A program made the translations under genes and the position numbers. The notes beneath the pieces were generated by a model. It saw nothing but the letters and a program-made list of their open reading frames with translations, did no database searches and had not been told where the DNA came from. From positions 1 to 43,926 of the forward strand of contig JACOTZ010000074.1 in NCBI GenBank assembly GCA_016178155.1: DNA of 43,926 bases, written 5' to 3'. Positions within the stretch are counted from its first letter, which is position 1, and each line of letters begins with the position of its first letter. Origin of the DNA: Acidobacteriota bacterium. GTDB lineage: Bacteria; Acidobacteriota; Terriglobia; Bryobacterales; Bryobacteraceae. Shown piece after piece: positions 34,948 to 43,828 of this stretch.

Positions 34948-35236
34948 GATGATTGCGATGCTTTTTGCGCACCCCCAGGTTTACGTCGATGTTGGCGTCA
35001 TCTCCTGGAAAATTCCACGCGCAGAGTTCCACACCTACCTTCGGCGGCTCGTCCAGGCCGGCTTCGGCGGACGGGTCATGTTTGGATCGGACCAGATGAT
35101 CTGGCCCGAAGCACTTCGTCTCGCCATTGATGGCATCGAGTCCGCTAATTTCCTGTCTTCGGCGCAAAAACGTCACATCTTGTATAACAACGCGGCGCGC
35201 TTTCTCCGCCTCTCCTCGGAACCGCCGAAGCGTTGA
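34841..35236 (+). pseudogene. amidohydrolase (metal-dependent hydrolase) C-terminal remnant
   Basis: This frame opens after an in-frame TAG (34838-34840) and encodes about 130 residues matching the end of an amidohydrolase-2 family protein: EQIGRLRLRHPKMRVYVMHAGWP, QVYVDVGVISW, MFGSDQMIWPEAL and ILYNNAARFLRL. The HAG His and the SD Asp of the metal site are present, but the first two-thirds of the TIM barrel, with its HxH motif, is missing. In the same frame upstream of the TAG, PKELPIRSYEKVEFYVAPRS could be a further remnant. It cannot be a working enzyme as it stands. Confidence 0.7.
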
Positions 35237-35485
35237 CTGGCTTTGCGCCCGCGCGATTTGTTCTCCACTCTTGACCTGTTGAGGGGCCAGGCCATCGCCG
35301 CGCGGTCGAAAGCACGGAACCGAGCCGATCCGGCACGGCAATCGTTCCAGCTCGTCGGAAAGGGTGCGGAGGGGCAATAGTCGATCTTACACTTCGCCAT
35401 CGGCGAGGGACTCGGTACTGGGAAGTTAATAGATGGTAGCTTGCTGCACGCTCTCTGCCGCACTCGGCGCGGTTCACTCGGGCTT

Positions 35486-35580
35486 AACGCTATGACTCTA
35501 TCGGGAGTGGCCCAGCGTTCAGCCGCCTACCTCTCCTCAAGCTTCCTGCGCCGGGCCACTCCCGATAGAGTCATAGCGTT
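35486..35580. repeat. perfect 28-bp inverted repeat with a 39-bp spacer
   Basis: Positions 35486-35513 and 35553-35580 are exact complements, beginning AACGCTATGACTCTATCGGG on each strand. The element lies in a 420-bp gene-free interval (35237-35656), next to two gene remnants. No target-site duplication is obvious. A perfect palindrome of this length suggests a miniature mobile element or a recent inverted duplication; I see nothing else in the interval. Confidence 0.95.
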
Positions 35581-35656
35581 TGTCGCGAGTTAATCATCGA
35601 GATAAGCCGTTCGACTGCTCGCTCCGACGCGGGCGCGGCCAATGCGCAGGCGCCCT

Positions 35657-36445
35657 TCACTTCTTCTGATTCAGTTTGTAGCCTGCCGGCGGCGTAAACA
35701 GGTTGTCGGCCAGGGGCGCGACCTCCACGGAGTCGACCGTGGTCGTCATGGTCACGCTGCCAATCTTCGACAGGAGCCCCGCCATGGGGCCGCTGCCGCT
35801 CATCTTGACTTGCAGGTTGGTCGCGTAAGGGATGCCGCCGATGTCAGCCATCTGCCGGTACATTTCGGCCATCGCCTTGGCCTGACCGGGCTGAGCTTTC
35901 GCGCCGCGCGGGTCGGAGAAGATGAAGCCCTTCTCGACCGCTGCCTTGTAGAAGCGGGCATAGTCGGCGGATCCCGGCGCGTTTTTCACGATCCAGATCG
36001 GGCCCGACAGCGTCACGGTCATGGTCATGTCCTTGCTGCCGCCTATGGCCGACTGCATCGAAACCTCCATGTCATAGCCGGCGGTCGAGTGCCCGGCGAT
36101 CTGCTTGGTCTGCCCGTTCGACTTCAGCGACGCTTTCGCGCCAGACACGTCGACGGCCTTCGAGAGCTCGGCCCCGAAGGTCGCCATGTCCCATACGTCA
36201 GCTTGCTTCTTCCTGGAATCGAACATGTACAACTTCTGGGCGTCGACGTCGAAGATCATCGTCTGCGTCTTGTCCCCCATGACGACATCAGAGCGCATCT
36301 TGTTGCCCTTGATGTAGGTGACGCCGCTCGCGTTTCCCGAAATGCCCATGCCCTTGCCGCCGGTTGTCTGCTTCAGCGTGACGTCCCCATGGGCCGACAA
36401 CGCCAGACCAAGCCCGAGAACGGCGCCGACAAAGATGAGTTTCAT
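35657..36445 (-). CDS. secreted protein of unknown function (possibly DUF4412-like)
   Basis: The 262-aa precursor has a clear signal peptide (MKLIFVGAVLGLGLALSAHG) and an excellent ribosome binding site (AGGAGG, seven bases ahead). The mature part reads like the beta-rich DUF4412/LolA-like proteins that bind a hydrophobic ligand: YIKGNKMRSDVVMGDKTQTMIFDVDAQKLYMFD, here cited by its key blocks IKGNKMR and IFDVDAQKLYM. A repeated K/Q-rich DSRKKQADVWDM follows. No catalytic residues are recognisable. It is divergent from the ORF at 36719 and looks monocistronic. Family assignment is tentative. Confidence 0.8.
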   Translation of the reverse strand: MKLIFVGAVLGLGLALSAHGDVTLKQTTGGKGMGISGNASGVTYIKGNKMRSDVVMGDKTQTMIFDVDAQKLYMFDSRKKQADVWDMATFGAELSKAVDVSGAKASLKSNGQTKQIAGHSTAGYDMEVSMQSAIGGSKDMTMTVTLSGPIWIVKNAPGSADYARFYKAAVEKGFIFSDPRGAKAQPGQAKAMAEMYRQMADIGGIPYATNLQVKMSGSGPMAGLLSKIGSVTMTTTVDSVEVAPLADNLFTPPAGYKLNQKK

Positions 36446-36718
36446 ATATCCTCCTGACCCGAGGCTCGCCCATTATACAGCGCGGTAACCTGCGCCGCTG
36501 CTCGCTATCGGAACGGCGACGCAACTGGATCCCCGAGAGAGAGTAGCCGCAGGCTCCCGGAAGATCTCGATGCCGGTCGGTGATTCGATTGGCATGCGGG
36601 TCCCTGGATGGGCGTCGGGCCCGATTCGGGTAGGTGAGGCCGTCTCCTGTTTCCGAGTGGCGCGTCGCTCACGATGTGTGCTGGCCGTCGCTGATAAAGT
36701 AGAAATGTACGCATCGCC

Positions 36719-37819
36719 ATGACACTTATCTTGACGAAAGCATCGTCGGATTATGTCCTTCAAACATCCGATCGCCGCATCACTGCCGGTGCCGAAATCG
36801 CCGACAAACAAGCGAACAAGGGTATGGTTTACGCTTGCCAAAATGCAATCGTCACTGTGGCGTATACCGGAATGTCTATACTGGACGAGGTGCCCACCGA
36901 TCAGTGGCTGGCGGAGACAATCATCGGCACCCGATTCGATCGCGACAGAAAGGTTCCCGCGTTTCCTGGGTCGATCTCGCCACCTTCTGAGACCATTGGG
37001 CAGACACTTACACGCATATCCGAAGCACTTCGCGATGCGGTCGCAAATGTGCGGCCGATTTGGCGAGCCAACTGGAAGGCGATGCATTTCGATATCGTTG
37101 CCGCCGGATGGCAATGGAACAGCCGTGGGCGCCACAGGCCCATCATCGCCTGGATCAGTAAACCAAATGGCAGAACTGACGTTGAGAAAGGCTGCCGCAA
37201 TCGGCTCTGGCATTATCCTCGGCAGGGAAAAAGGCCGTTCACGGTCGTTGCGGCACCGTCAGTCAACTTCTATCATCGCGACCGCGAGCAGTTGCTATCA
37301 AAACTGCAGGACCGCTCGCTTGAGGAATGCGAATCTGCCCTTGTGGACGAGATGCGTGAAGTCAGTGTCGCGATTCCAGAAGTCGGGCGAGATGTCCTCA
37401 GCGTTACTCTCCTGCCGCCGACGATTGCAGCGGGTTATGTCTTTGACCGGGTTGAGGGTGCTCGGAGGCGTCCGATACGCAGCTCGTTTCTGCCGAATCT
37501 AGCTGCCGATGTTGCGATCGCGCCTTGGCTAATTGGCCCCGGAACTGTTCGGCCGCCGACCGAATTGAGTCGGACAACTGACATTCAGCTTGGGTCTTAT
37601 ACGTTGCGCCTCGCAGCTCCGGATTCCAGCCAACGTGTTTTTTGTAGGTGGACTACCGAGGCCAAAACTTTAGCGATCCAGCATCTCGAGAGCTGTCTAC
37701 GGGGACCACGCAGATGCCACTTCGGCGGTACGAGCGGATCGTCGGCCACGCAATCGCAGCCTTGTGGAAGGCTTTCAGAACGGCCGAGCTCCACGTCTTG
37801 CCGCCATCGCCGCTGCTGA
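36719..37819 (+). CDS. possible Ntn-hydrolase-like protein of unusual composition
   Basis: The 366-aa frame begins MTLILTKASSDYVLQTSDRR, a pattern like small Ntn-hydrolase or proteasome-like proteins (MTxI..., then ASDRR). That resemblance is weak and no catalytic site is assigned. The central part (LTRISEALRDAV, HFDIVAAGWQW, PFTVVAAPSVNFYHRDREQLL) looks like genuine protein. Its last 55 residues are encoded opposite the end of the next gene (37653-37819 overlap) and are Arg/Ser-rich, so the natural stop may have been lost. Base composition is visibly lower in GC than its neighbours, which suggests foreign origin. No ribosome binding site is seen. Confidence 0.6.
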   Translation: MTLILTKASSDYVLQTSDRRITAGAEIADKQANKGMVYACQNAIVTVAYTGMSILDEVPTDQWLAETIIGTRFDRDRKVPAFPGSISPPSETIGQTLTRISEALRDAVANVRPIWRANWKAMHFDIVAAGWQWNSRGRHRPIIAWISKPNGRTDVEKGCRNRLWHYPRQGKRPFTVVAAPSVNFYHRDREQLLSKLQDRSLEECESALVDEMREVSVAIPEVGRDVLSVTLLPPTIAAGYVFDRVEGARRRPIRSSFLPNLAADVAIAPWLIGPGTVRPPTELSRTTDIQLGSYTLRLAAPDSSQRVFCRWTTEAKTLAIQHLESCLRGPRRCHFGGTSGSSATQSQPCGRLSERPSSTSCRHRRC

Positions 37820-39365
37820 ACAATCCATCAGGGGAAAGAACGCGGATTGTCTGCCCCTCGGAGGCCAGCGCAACAGGGGTGAAGCCTCGAGGCAACTCGG
37901 CAAGCCGGACCAGAGCCTCTCCCGTGAATCGCAAAACCAGAGGATTGCCGTCCACGACTGCCGCAACGACCGGGTGGTCAACGGCCAAGACGGTGTATTC
38001 CGCGGTCAAGATACGTTCCCACGTCCGCGTACCTGATTTCATCCGCATCAAGCCCGAGCCGAAAGCCAGGAGATTTCCCGCGTCATCGAGCAGGAATGCC
38101 CGGCTGGGGCCGCCTTCCACGACCGCATCCGGAAACGGGAGCGGCTTCCAATTGACGCCGCCATCCTCGCTATGCCGCAGACTGCGAGCGCCGGCGGCCC
38201 AAACCCGGGACGCATCGCCGGAGAGGACCTGCACGACCGCTTCGAGGGGAATTTCTCCGATCTCTTTCCAGTGGCGCGCGGCATCGAGCGAAGCAAGCAG
38301 GCGATTTGGCCCCTCGGCGGCCGCCAGCCAGCGGGAGCGCTTGCCATCGATCGAAACGATCGCCCCGGGTCCTGTGTAGACCTGCTCGGGACGGCCGGGC
38401 GTCAATCGCCAGATTTCAGCGCGCCGCCGCGGCGGAGCGGATTCGGTGAAGCCGGCGAGGACGCCGACTGCATCCGCGCCGAGGCTGAGGTCGCGGGCGG
38501 TGAAGGTTTGGGGAAGAATTCCGGCCTCGCGCCAGGCGGCGGCCGGCGCAGGAACGGTCGGCGATTCACAGGATTGGTCCGCGCGGCTCAGCACCTCCAG
38601 CTCCGAAATCGGGATGCGCGATTTTTCCGCGACGAAGCGGGCCAGTCGAGTCTTGTTGCGCACGGAAAGAATTCCCGGATGGGACTGCGTGGACCAGGAA
38701 CTTCCGTCCTTGAAACAAATGACGTAATCGCGCCGCCATATCCGGTTGCGAGCGAAGGCGATGCTGCCCGGAGCGGAGCGAATCGCACTGACGTCCTCGT
38801 AGCGTTGGACCCGCTCGGCGTATGAAAAAAAGTTGTTGAAGCGGAGGCGATCGGAAGTGAGGAGTACATACCAGTCGATCACCGCCGCCGCCAGGAGAAG
38901 AGAAAGTGCGACCAAGACGACGCAAAGCGGAATCACTTTGTGCCGCAAGCGGGGGTAGCGAATCGCCTGGTAGCGTTCATACGCCGCGAGTCGATCGCCC
39001 AGGATCACGCGGCCCGCGAATGTGAGCAAAGCAGCGGATGTTGTCATGCCGACAAAGAAGGCAGCGGCCGCCAAGGTGGTAAGGTCAGCCGCCAGAGTGA
39101 TTTCGGCCTGTCCCAGACGAGCGGCATATGCTTCCCGCGCGCGCAGCAGCACGCGCCAGGCTGCGAAGCTCGTGGCGGGCGCCAGCACGAACAACCAAAC
39201 GGCCATGACCGTGGCCTCGAAGCGTTGGTAGTGCGCGTTGAACTGCTCCCGGTCATCCGCGGTATCTCGCGGCCGCGGCGCCGAAAGCATCTTGTGGATC
39301 AGCCACGAGGCGACGGCACCGGCCACAATGGTGGCGAGTACCGCTACGGGATCACCGGGCTGCAT
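37653..39365 (-). CDS. membrane protein with C-terminal BNR/sialidase-like beta-propeller
   Basis: The 570-aa protein has four membrane segments in its first 180 residues (AVLATIVAGAVASWLIHKML, VMAVWLFVLAPATSFAAW, LAAAAFFVGMTTSAALLTF, VIPLCVVLVALSLLLAAAVI), a linker, and then propeller blades with Asp-box/BNR motifs: LDAARHWKEI, SEDGGVNWKPL and SGDGGKTWSSA. The propeller probably lies outside the cytoplasm. The start at 39365 (MQPGDPV) is preferred because the residues from 39440 are Pro/Ser-rich and not family-like. Its function is unknown. It overlaps the 3' end of the plus-strand ORF and lies 74 bases downstream of the PD40 propeller gene. Confidence 0.8.
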   Translation of the reverse strand: MQPGDPVAVLATIVAGAVASWLIHKMLSAPRPRDTADDREQFNAHYQRFEATVMAVWLFVLAPATSFAAWRVLLRAREAYAARLGQAEITLAADLTTLAAAAFFVGMTTSAALLTFAGRVILGDRLAAYERYQAIRYPRLRHKVIPLCVVLVALSLLLAAAVIDWYVLLTSDRLRFNNFFSYAERVQRYEDVSAIRSAPGSIAFARNRIWRRDYVICFKDGSSWSTQSHPGILSVRNKTRLARFVAEKSRIPISELEVLSRADQSCESPTVPAPAAAWREAGILPQTFTARDLSLGADAVGVLAGFTESAPPRRRAEIWRLTPGRPEQVYTGPGAIVSIDGKRSRWLAAAEGPNRLLASLDAARHWKEIGEIPLEAVVQVLSGDASRVWAAGARSLRHSEDGGVNWKPLPFPDAVVEGGPSRAFLLDDAGNLLAFGSGLMRMKSGTRTWERILTAEYTVLAVDHPVVAAVVDGNPLVLRFTGEALVRLAELPRGFTPVALASEGQTIRVLSPDGLFSSGDGGKTWSSAVLKAFHKAAIAWPTIRSYRRSGICVVPVDSSRDAGSLKFWPR

Positions 39366-39439
39366 TTCGTTTCTCAGTGTAGGAGAAGGCGGCGGGCTGG
39401 GCGCCAAAGGCAGGCGCGCTGAAGACTGGACGCGGGCCA

Positions 39440-40438
39440 CTACTTCCAGTCGGCGACAAAGATATTGAATTCGTAGCGGGACTTGGCGTTGCGATCCGAG
39501 GCGAAGAGGATGCGCTTGCCGTCGGGAGAGAACTCGGCGAAAGACGCGAAGCCGCCGAAGGCGGTGACCTGCTCGAGGCCGGAGCCGTCGAGGTTCATCA
39601 GGAAAAGCTCGAATCCGCGGCCGTCGCAGTTGTGTTTGTTCGAAGCGAAGAGGATTTTCCTGCCGTCGGGGGTGAAGACCGGGGCGAAGCTGGCGCAGCC
39701 GAAATCGGTGATCCGGCGGGAATTTTTCCCGTTCGCATCCGCGAGAAAAATCTCCATTTTCATGGGGGTGGTGAGGTTCTGGGACAGGAGATCGCGATAG
39801 CGGCGGCGGGCGGCGGGATCGCCGGGATGATTGGCGCGCCAGACGAGCTTGCGGCCGTCTCGGGAAAAGAAGGCGCCGCCATCGTAGCCTTCCGCCGTGG
39901 TCACCCGCTTCTTATTGCCGCCATCGGAATCCATGGTCCACAGGTCCAGATCGCCCGAGGCCATGGACGTGTAGACAATCCTGCCCGTCTTCCAATTGAC
40001 GGTGGCTTCGGCGTCATAGCCGGGGACACTGGTGAGTTTTCGCACGATCTTGCCCGCGCCGGTCGCGAGATAGATGTCATAGCCCGGGTACACGGCCCAG
40101 ACGTAGCCGCGGCTGCGGTCGGGCGCGGGCGGGCAGGCGGCGCCGGCTTCGTGGGTGGAGGCGTAGAGGATGTGTTTGCCGTCAGCGAGGAAATAGCCGC
40201 AGGTAGTGCGGCCCTTGCCGGTGGAGACCATGCGCTGGTCCGAGCCGTCGGCATTCATGATGAAGATCTGGTCGCACTGGAGATTATCGCGGGTGGACTG
40301 GAAGATGATGCGCCTGCCATCGGGTGACCAGTAGGCTTCGGCATTGAGACCGCCGTGCGTGAGCTGACGGATGTTCGAGAGATGCTCGGGGCGCGCCAGA
40401 GCGGCGAGCATCAGACACAGGGCTGCGAGTCGCGGCAT
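39440..40438 (-). CDS. exported PD40/TolB-like beta-propeller protein
   Basis: The 332-aa protein has a signal peptide (MPRLAALCLMLAALA) and five or more WD40-like PD40 blades: AYWSPDGRRIIFQS, YFLADGKHILYAS, AFFSRDGRKLVWRAN, PVFTPDGRKILFASN and AEFSPDGKRILFASD. Each is followed by IFIMNADGSD or LFLMNLDGSG-type strands. Such TolB-like periplasmic propellers bind proteins or substrates; no specific partner can be inferred. It lies on the minus strand between the DUF1624 protein and the BNR membrane protein. Confidence 0.88.
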   Translation of the reverse strand: MPRLAALCLMLAALARPEHLSNIRQLTHGGLNAEAYWSPDGRRIIFQSTRDNLQCDQIFIMNADGSDQRMVSTGKGRTTCGYFLADGKHILYASTHEAGAACPPAPDRSRGYVWAVYPGYDIYLATGAGKIVRKLTSVPGYDAEATVNWKTGRIVYTSMASGDLDLWTMDSDGGNKKRVTTAEGYDGGAFFSRDGRKLVWRANHPGDPAARRRYRDLLSQNLTTPMKMEIFLADANGKNSRRITDFGCASFAPVFTPDGRKILFASNKHNCDGRGFELFLMNLDGSGLEQVTAFGGFASFAEFSPDGKRILFASDRNAKSRYEFNIFVADWK

Positions 40439-40513
40439 TTACGGCCATTGTAGTGCGGGGCAGATTCAGTGGCTGACCGCCGGGGCCGATGGCGGTCGCA
40501 TTGCGGCAACGGC

Positions 40514-41623
40514 TCAGCGGGCCGCGGCGGGCTGCCTGCGGAGCAGCCACAGCGATTCGAGCCTGGGTCTCCAGCGGGTTTTTGCGCCGGCGAGTGCGAT
40601 CATGAGCACGGTCAAAACGAGGGCCGTCCAGACGCATTGCGCGAGTGTGAGGTTCTCTTTCCAGAAGCCGAACCAGCGGCCATAGACCAGCTCGATGTGG
40701 ACCCAGTAGACGAGCAGAGAAGTGGTCCCGAGCAGGCGGACCCAGCTCCAGCCCTGACCGGCGCCGTGGTGCGTCCAGAGAAACGCCAGCGGAACGAGCA
40801 CCAGAATCACGCCGAGCTTTATAAAGATGAGGCCTGGGCTGTTCAGCCAGAATTCGCTCGCCGGGTAGAGCGAGTACGGAATGTTCGAGAAATACTGGCC
40901 CGAAAGTATCAGGCCGAAGCCAATGATGGCCGCCCACTGCATGAGGCGGTGCATCTGCTCATGCCCGGCCAGGCGGAGGATGGCGCCGGCGCTCAGGCCG
41001 AAACCGACGAAAGCGGCCCAAGGGAAGAAACTGAAGTAGTTGTAGTCGGGTACAAAGTAACTGCGAACGATCTGCGGCAGGCCGGCGGGCTCGTACAAGG
41101 TCACCAAAGGTGACAGCGCGGCTACCAGCGCCCCATAAATCACACCCGCATGGACGCGCTGGGCGGTGCCGAGGAAGGCGAGCGGAGCGAGAGTGGTCAG
41201 GGCCAGGCCCATCGAGTTGAGGATGTCAACCCTGAGCAGATCAGTCCAGGGGCTCTGCGGATAAGCGAAGAGCCAGAGCTGTAGTCGAAACAGGAAGGCG
41301 AGGGCCCACAGGTATCCGGACCGGCGCAGGGCGCGGAGGATACGGGCGCGGGGCGGCTCATTGCGACGCTCAAGGCCGTGCATCATGAACGAAAAGGTGA
41401 GGCCCGTGAGGAACAGGAAAATGGCGGGGGCAATCCCCCCGACGAACTGGGAAATGACGTAAAGACCGCTGTCGCGGAGCTCGGGCCGGGCAAACGAGTG
41501 AAACACGTGGCCTTGCAGCATGATGGCGGCGGCCACGCCGCGCGTCCAATCGAGAAACGAGAGGCGGGAGGAAACCTTCCTCTCTACGTCCGTCGAGGTG
41601 GGGGCAGTTTGCGTCTGGATCAC
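40514..41623 (-). CDS. DUF1624/heparan-glucosaminide acetyltransferase-like membrane acyltransferase
   Basis: The 369-aa inner-membrane protein has about ten hydrophobic helices and opens RLSFLDWTRGVAAAIMLQGHVFHSF, matching the DUF1624/HGSNAT-like family: a conserved D-x-x-R-G at the first helix and an active-site His (QGHVFHSF). Family members transfer acetyl or other acyl groups across the membrane to glycans, but the target here is unknown. The GTG start at 41623 overlaps the stop of the LolA-like gene by 4 bases (GTGA), so the two are coupled. Confidence 0.85.
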   Translation of the reverse strand: MIQTQTAPTSTDVERKVSSRLSFLDWTRGVAAAIMLQGHVFHSFARPELRDSGLYVISQFVGGIAPAIFLFLTGLTFSFMMHGLERRNEPPRARILRALRRSGYLWALAFLFRLQLWLFAYPQSPWTDLLRVDILNSMGLALTTLAPLAFLGTAQRVHAGVIYGALVAALSPLVTLYEPAGLPQIVRSYFVPDYNYFSFFPWAAFVGFGLSAGAILRLAGHEQMHRLMQWAAIIGFGLILSGQYFSNIPYSLYPASEFWLNSPGLIFIKLGVILVLVPLAFLWTHHGAGQGWSWVRLLGTTSLLVYWVHIELVYGRWFGFWKENLTLAQCVWTALVLTVLMIALAGAKTRWRPRLESLWLLRRQPAAAR

Positions 41624-42294
41624 TTTTGGGGTCTTTCCCGTTTCACGCCTTTCGGTAGCTTCAGCTTCAGTTTATCGTCGCTCAGCGCCGGATTGAGTTT
41701 CATGCCGGTATACGTGAACAGGGTGTAATTGCCGGACGGCTCGGTGAACTTCTGCTGGACAGGATGGCCGGCCTCGCCGATCCAGAGGTCGACCCTGGCG
41801 ACCTTGTCGCGGACGGCGGCCGACTTGGGGGTCAGCTCGAGATGTGAAGTTTTCTCGCCCGAGACGGTCTCCTCTCCCGCCAGCTTGACAGTGTAGGCGG
41901 ATTCAAGATCCCTGCCGGTGACCCCGAAGCCCACGAGCAGGAACTGATCGACGAGCTCGCGGTGCTTGCCGAGATCGTACTCATGGACGACCTTCATCTT
42001 CGGGTAATAGATCTCCGCCTTCTTGCCCGCGAAGGCAACGGTTCTGGCGTCCGGGGCGACGAAGTCGATCAAGACCTGCAAGGACTTGGGCTTATCCCTG
42101 CGCATCCGGACGGCGCCGCTCTCGAGCGAGGTGTCATCGAGGACCTTGGTGTAGCTGGTTTTCTTGAGCTGGGCCTCGAGGCCGGTGAAAGCGGGCGCGG
42201 CCTTGTCCATTCGGGCGAACACGTCCTGCGCGGTTGTGGCGGGGGAGACCCGTCCGAAGGCCAGCAGCGGAATCAGAACAAGAAAATAACGCAT
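41620..42294 (-). CDS. LolA-like outer-membrane lipoprotein carrier protein
   Basis: The 224-aa precursor has a signal peptide (MRYFLVLIPLLAFGRVSPA) and reads as a LolA/DUF4292-type lipid-binding fold: AQDVFARMDKAAPAFTGLEAQ, SGAVRMRRDKPKSL, KAEIYYPKMKVVHEYDLGKHRELVDQFLL in short blocks, and ARVDLWIGEAGHPVQQKF. LolA shuttles lipoproteins from the inner to the outer membrane. The homologue may serve a specific cargo rather than general traffic, as it sits with an acyltransferase. ATG 42294 is chosen by the signal peptide; 42333 is also open. Its stop overlaps the next gene's GTG. Confidence 0.88.
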   Translation of the reverse strand: MRYFLVLIPLLAFGRVSPATTAQDVFARMDKAAPAFTGLEAQLKKTSYTKVLDDTSLESGAVRMRRDKPKSLQVLIDFVAPDARTVAFAGKKAEIYYPKMKVVHEYDLGKHRELVDQFLLVGFGVTGRDLESAYTVKLAGEETVSGEKTSHLELTPKSAAVRDKVARVDLWIGEAGHPVQQKFTEPSGNYTLFTYTGMKLNPALSDDKLKLKLPKGVKRERPQK

Positions 42295-42365
42295 GGATGG
42301 AAGCACTCTATTGAAGAGATGTCGGAATGGCATTCAAGGTTATGGATTTCTATAGGCCGGCGGAG

Positions 42366-42746
42366 TCACGGTTTGGTGTAGATCATAAAGCCTTTGATCT
42401 CATGTTCGGCATCGTAAATGGGAAGCACTCTGACGGGGAGCTCGCGGTGGCCGAAGCGGGAGCGCAGGATGGCCGCGGCGCGGGCCGGGCGCTCGGACTC
42501 GGGCAGGGCAGCGAGCAGACCGGACTCGAGCCAAAACACGTTCGCACCGTGTTCGGCGGGCAGTCGGACGACGTTGCTGGCGCGCGGCTGATCCCGGAAA
42601 AAATCGCGCGGAGTGAGGAAGATAAAGGCAAGGATGACGGCAACGATGATGTCGTACTGCCAGCCGGCGCGGGGGAAGTCCCAGAGCAGAAATCTTTTAA
42701 ATGCAGATGGTTGGGAGGACACGCGACCTGGATACCATGGTAGCAT
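42366..42746 (-). CDS. small single-span membrane protein of unknown function
   Basis: The 126-aa protein has one membrane helix (about 30-46, YDIIVAVILAFIFLTP) followed by a charged domain of about 75 residues (VVRLPAEHGANVFWLESG, RAAAILRSRFGHRELPVRVL, IKGFMIYTKP). The string FLLWDFPRAGWQYD precedes the helix. The ATG at 42746 has GGAG eight bases ahead. It lies 71 bases upstream of the LolA-like gene on the same strand and probably shares its operon. I recognise no function. Confidence 0.7.
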   Translation of the reverse strand: MLPWYPGRVSSQPSAFKRFLLWDFPRAGWQYDIIVAVILAFIFLTPRDFFRDQPRASNVVRLPAEHGANVFWLESGLLAALPESERPARAAAILRSRFGHRELPVRVLPIYDAEHEIKGFMIYTKP

Positions 42747-42881
42747 CGAGCGCTCCCGAAAGGGTGCACCTTCGGGCTTCCGGTTGAGGCCGCCGGTGGA
42801 CGGTTGAGCCAGGGATCGCGACGGCCGGAATGGGTAAAAGCGCGGCCAAGGTTTCGGGCCTGGCTGCCGGGTGCGGCCTCA

Positions 42882-43742
42882 TCAATACCGGGGCTGACGC
42901 CGGCCCTGGCGCACGCCGGCGCCCAGGGTCCCGATGCCGTCGATACGGGCGCGGACGCGGTCGCCGGCCTTGATGCGGGCGCCCTTGGGGCAGCCGGTCG
43001 AGATCAGGTCGCCGGGTTCGAGCGTCATGAACTCGCTGTGAAAGCGCACCAACTCGAAGGGGCGGTGGCGCATGTTGCGAACGAAGTCACGCGAGCAGAC
43101 GCCATCATTGTGCTCGGTCACGACCTCGAGCGCATCCACGTCGCCGATCTCGTCCGCGGTGACGATGACCGGGCCGAAGCTGAAGAAGGTATCGATCGAC
43201 TTGGCGCGTGTGAGGTAGCGCGGATTTTTGCGGAGAACGTCGAGCGCCGTGAGGTCGAGCGTCGTGGTGTAGCCGAAGATGACGTCGCGGACGTGCTCAG
43301 CGGGGACGAATCGGCAGGAACGGCCGATGACCACGCCCAACTCGCCCTCGGCATCGACGTCGCCGGAAACGTCGGGCGGCGGCAGGACGATCTCGGTTCC
43401 GGGCTGGAACAGGCAGGAAGCCGGTTTCATGAAGCTGCCGGGCTCCTCGGGCTGGACGGCCTGGATGTCCTCGGCGTGCGACTTGTAATTCAGGCCGATG
43501 CACCAGATCTTGGGCGGGGTGTCGTAAGGCAGAACCGGACGGACGCGGTCGAGAGGGATGGCTTCCGCCCTGTCCGGAACGCGGAGCTGGGAGACCGCGC
43601 CGGACTGGATGATCGCCAGCAGGTCGTCGGGCAGGCGCGTACCGGTGCGGGCATTGATTTCGGCCACGGGGACGACGCCGGCTTGGGTGAGAAGGCCCGC
43701 GGCAGGGCGCTGATTATCTGCAACGAACCGGAGAAGCTTCAT
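42882..43742 (-). CDS. fumarylacetoacetate hydrolase family protein
   Basis: The 286-aa cytoplasmic protein has the FAH fold: an N-terminal domain (MKLLRFVADNQRPAAGLL), KIWCIGLNYKSHAED (about 78-93), the metal-binding DAEGELGVVIG (Glu-x-Glu) and later a conserved Asp (TTLDLTALDVL), with KSIDTFFSFGPVIVT and PGDLISTGCPKG. Such enzymes cleave or decarboxylate 2-oxo acids, for example in aromatic or sugar-acid degradation. The substrate cannot be assigned. It is 135 bases upstream of the small membrane protein gene and may be the first gene of the minus-strand run. Confidence 0.92.
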   Translation of the reverse strand: MKLLRFVADNQRPAAGLLTQAGVVPVAEINARTGTRLPDDLLAIIQSGAVSQLRVPDRAEAIPLDRVRPVLPYDTPPKIWCIGLNYKSHAEDIQAVQPEEPGSFMKPASCLFQPGTEIVLPPPDVSGDVDAEGELGVVIGRSCRFVPAEHVRDVIFGYTTTLDLTALDVLRKNPRYLTRAKSIDTFFSFGPVIVTADEIGDVDALEVVTEHNDGVCSRDFVRNMRHRPFELVRFHSEFMTLEPGDLISTGCPKGARIKAGDRVRARIDGIGTLGAGVRQGRRQPRY

Positions 43743-43828
43743 TTCTGCCTATTCTCCACTGTGGCGGCGGCGCGTCTGCGATGAGAGTTCGTGGGCCGGC
43801 AGGGCTCGGGGACGTTGGGCGAGCCCCC

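Noticed and set aside
35484-35587. integron attC-like site at the perfect inverted repeat
   Set aside because: The left end matches RYYYAAC but the right end (GTTTGTC) does not match GTTRRRY, attC arms are imperfect rather than perfect, and no integrase is present.
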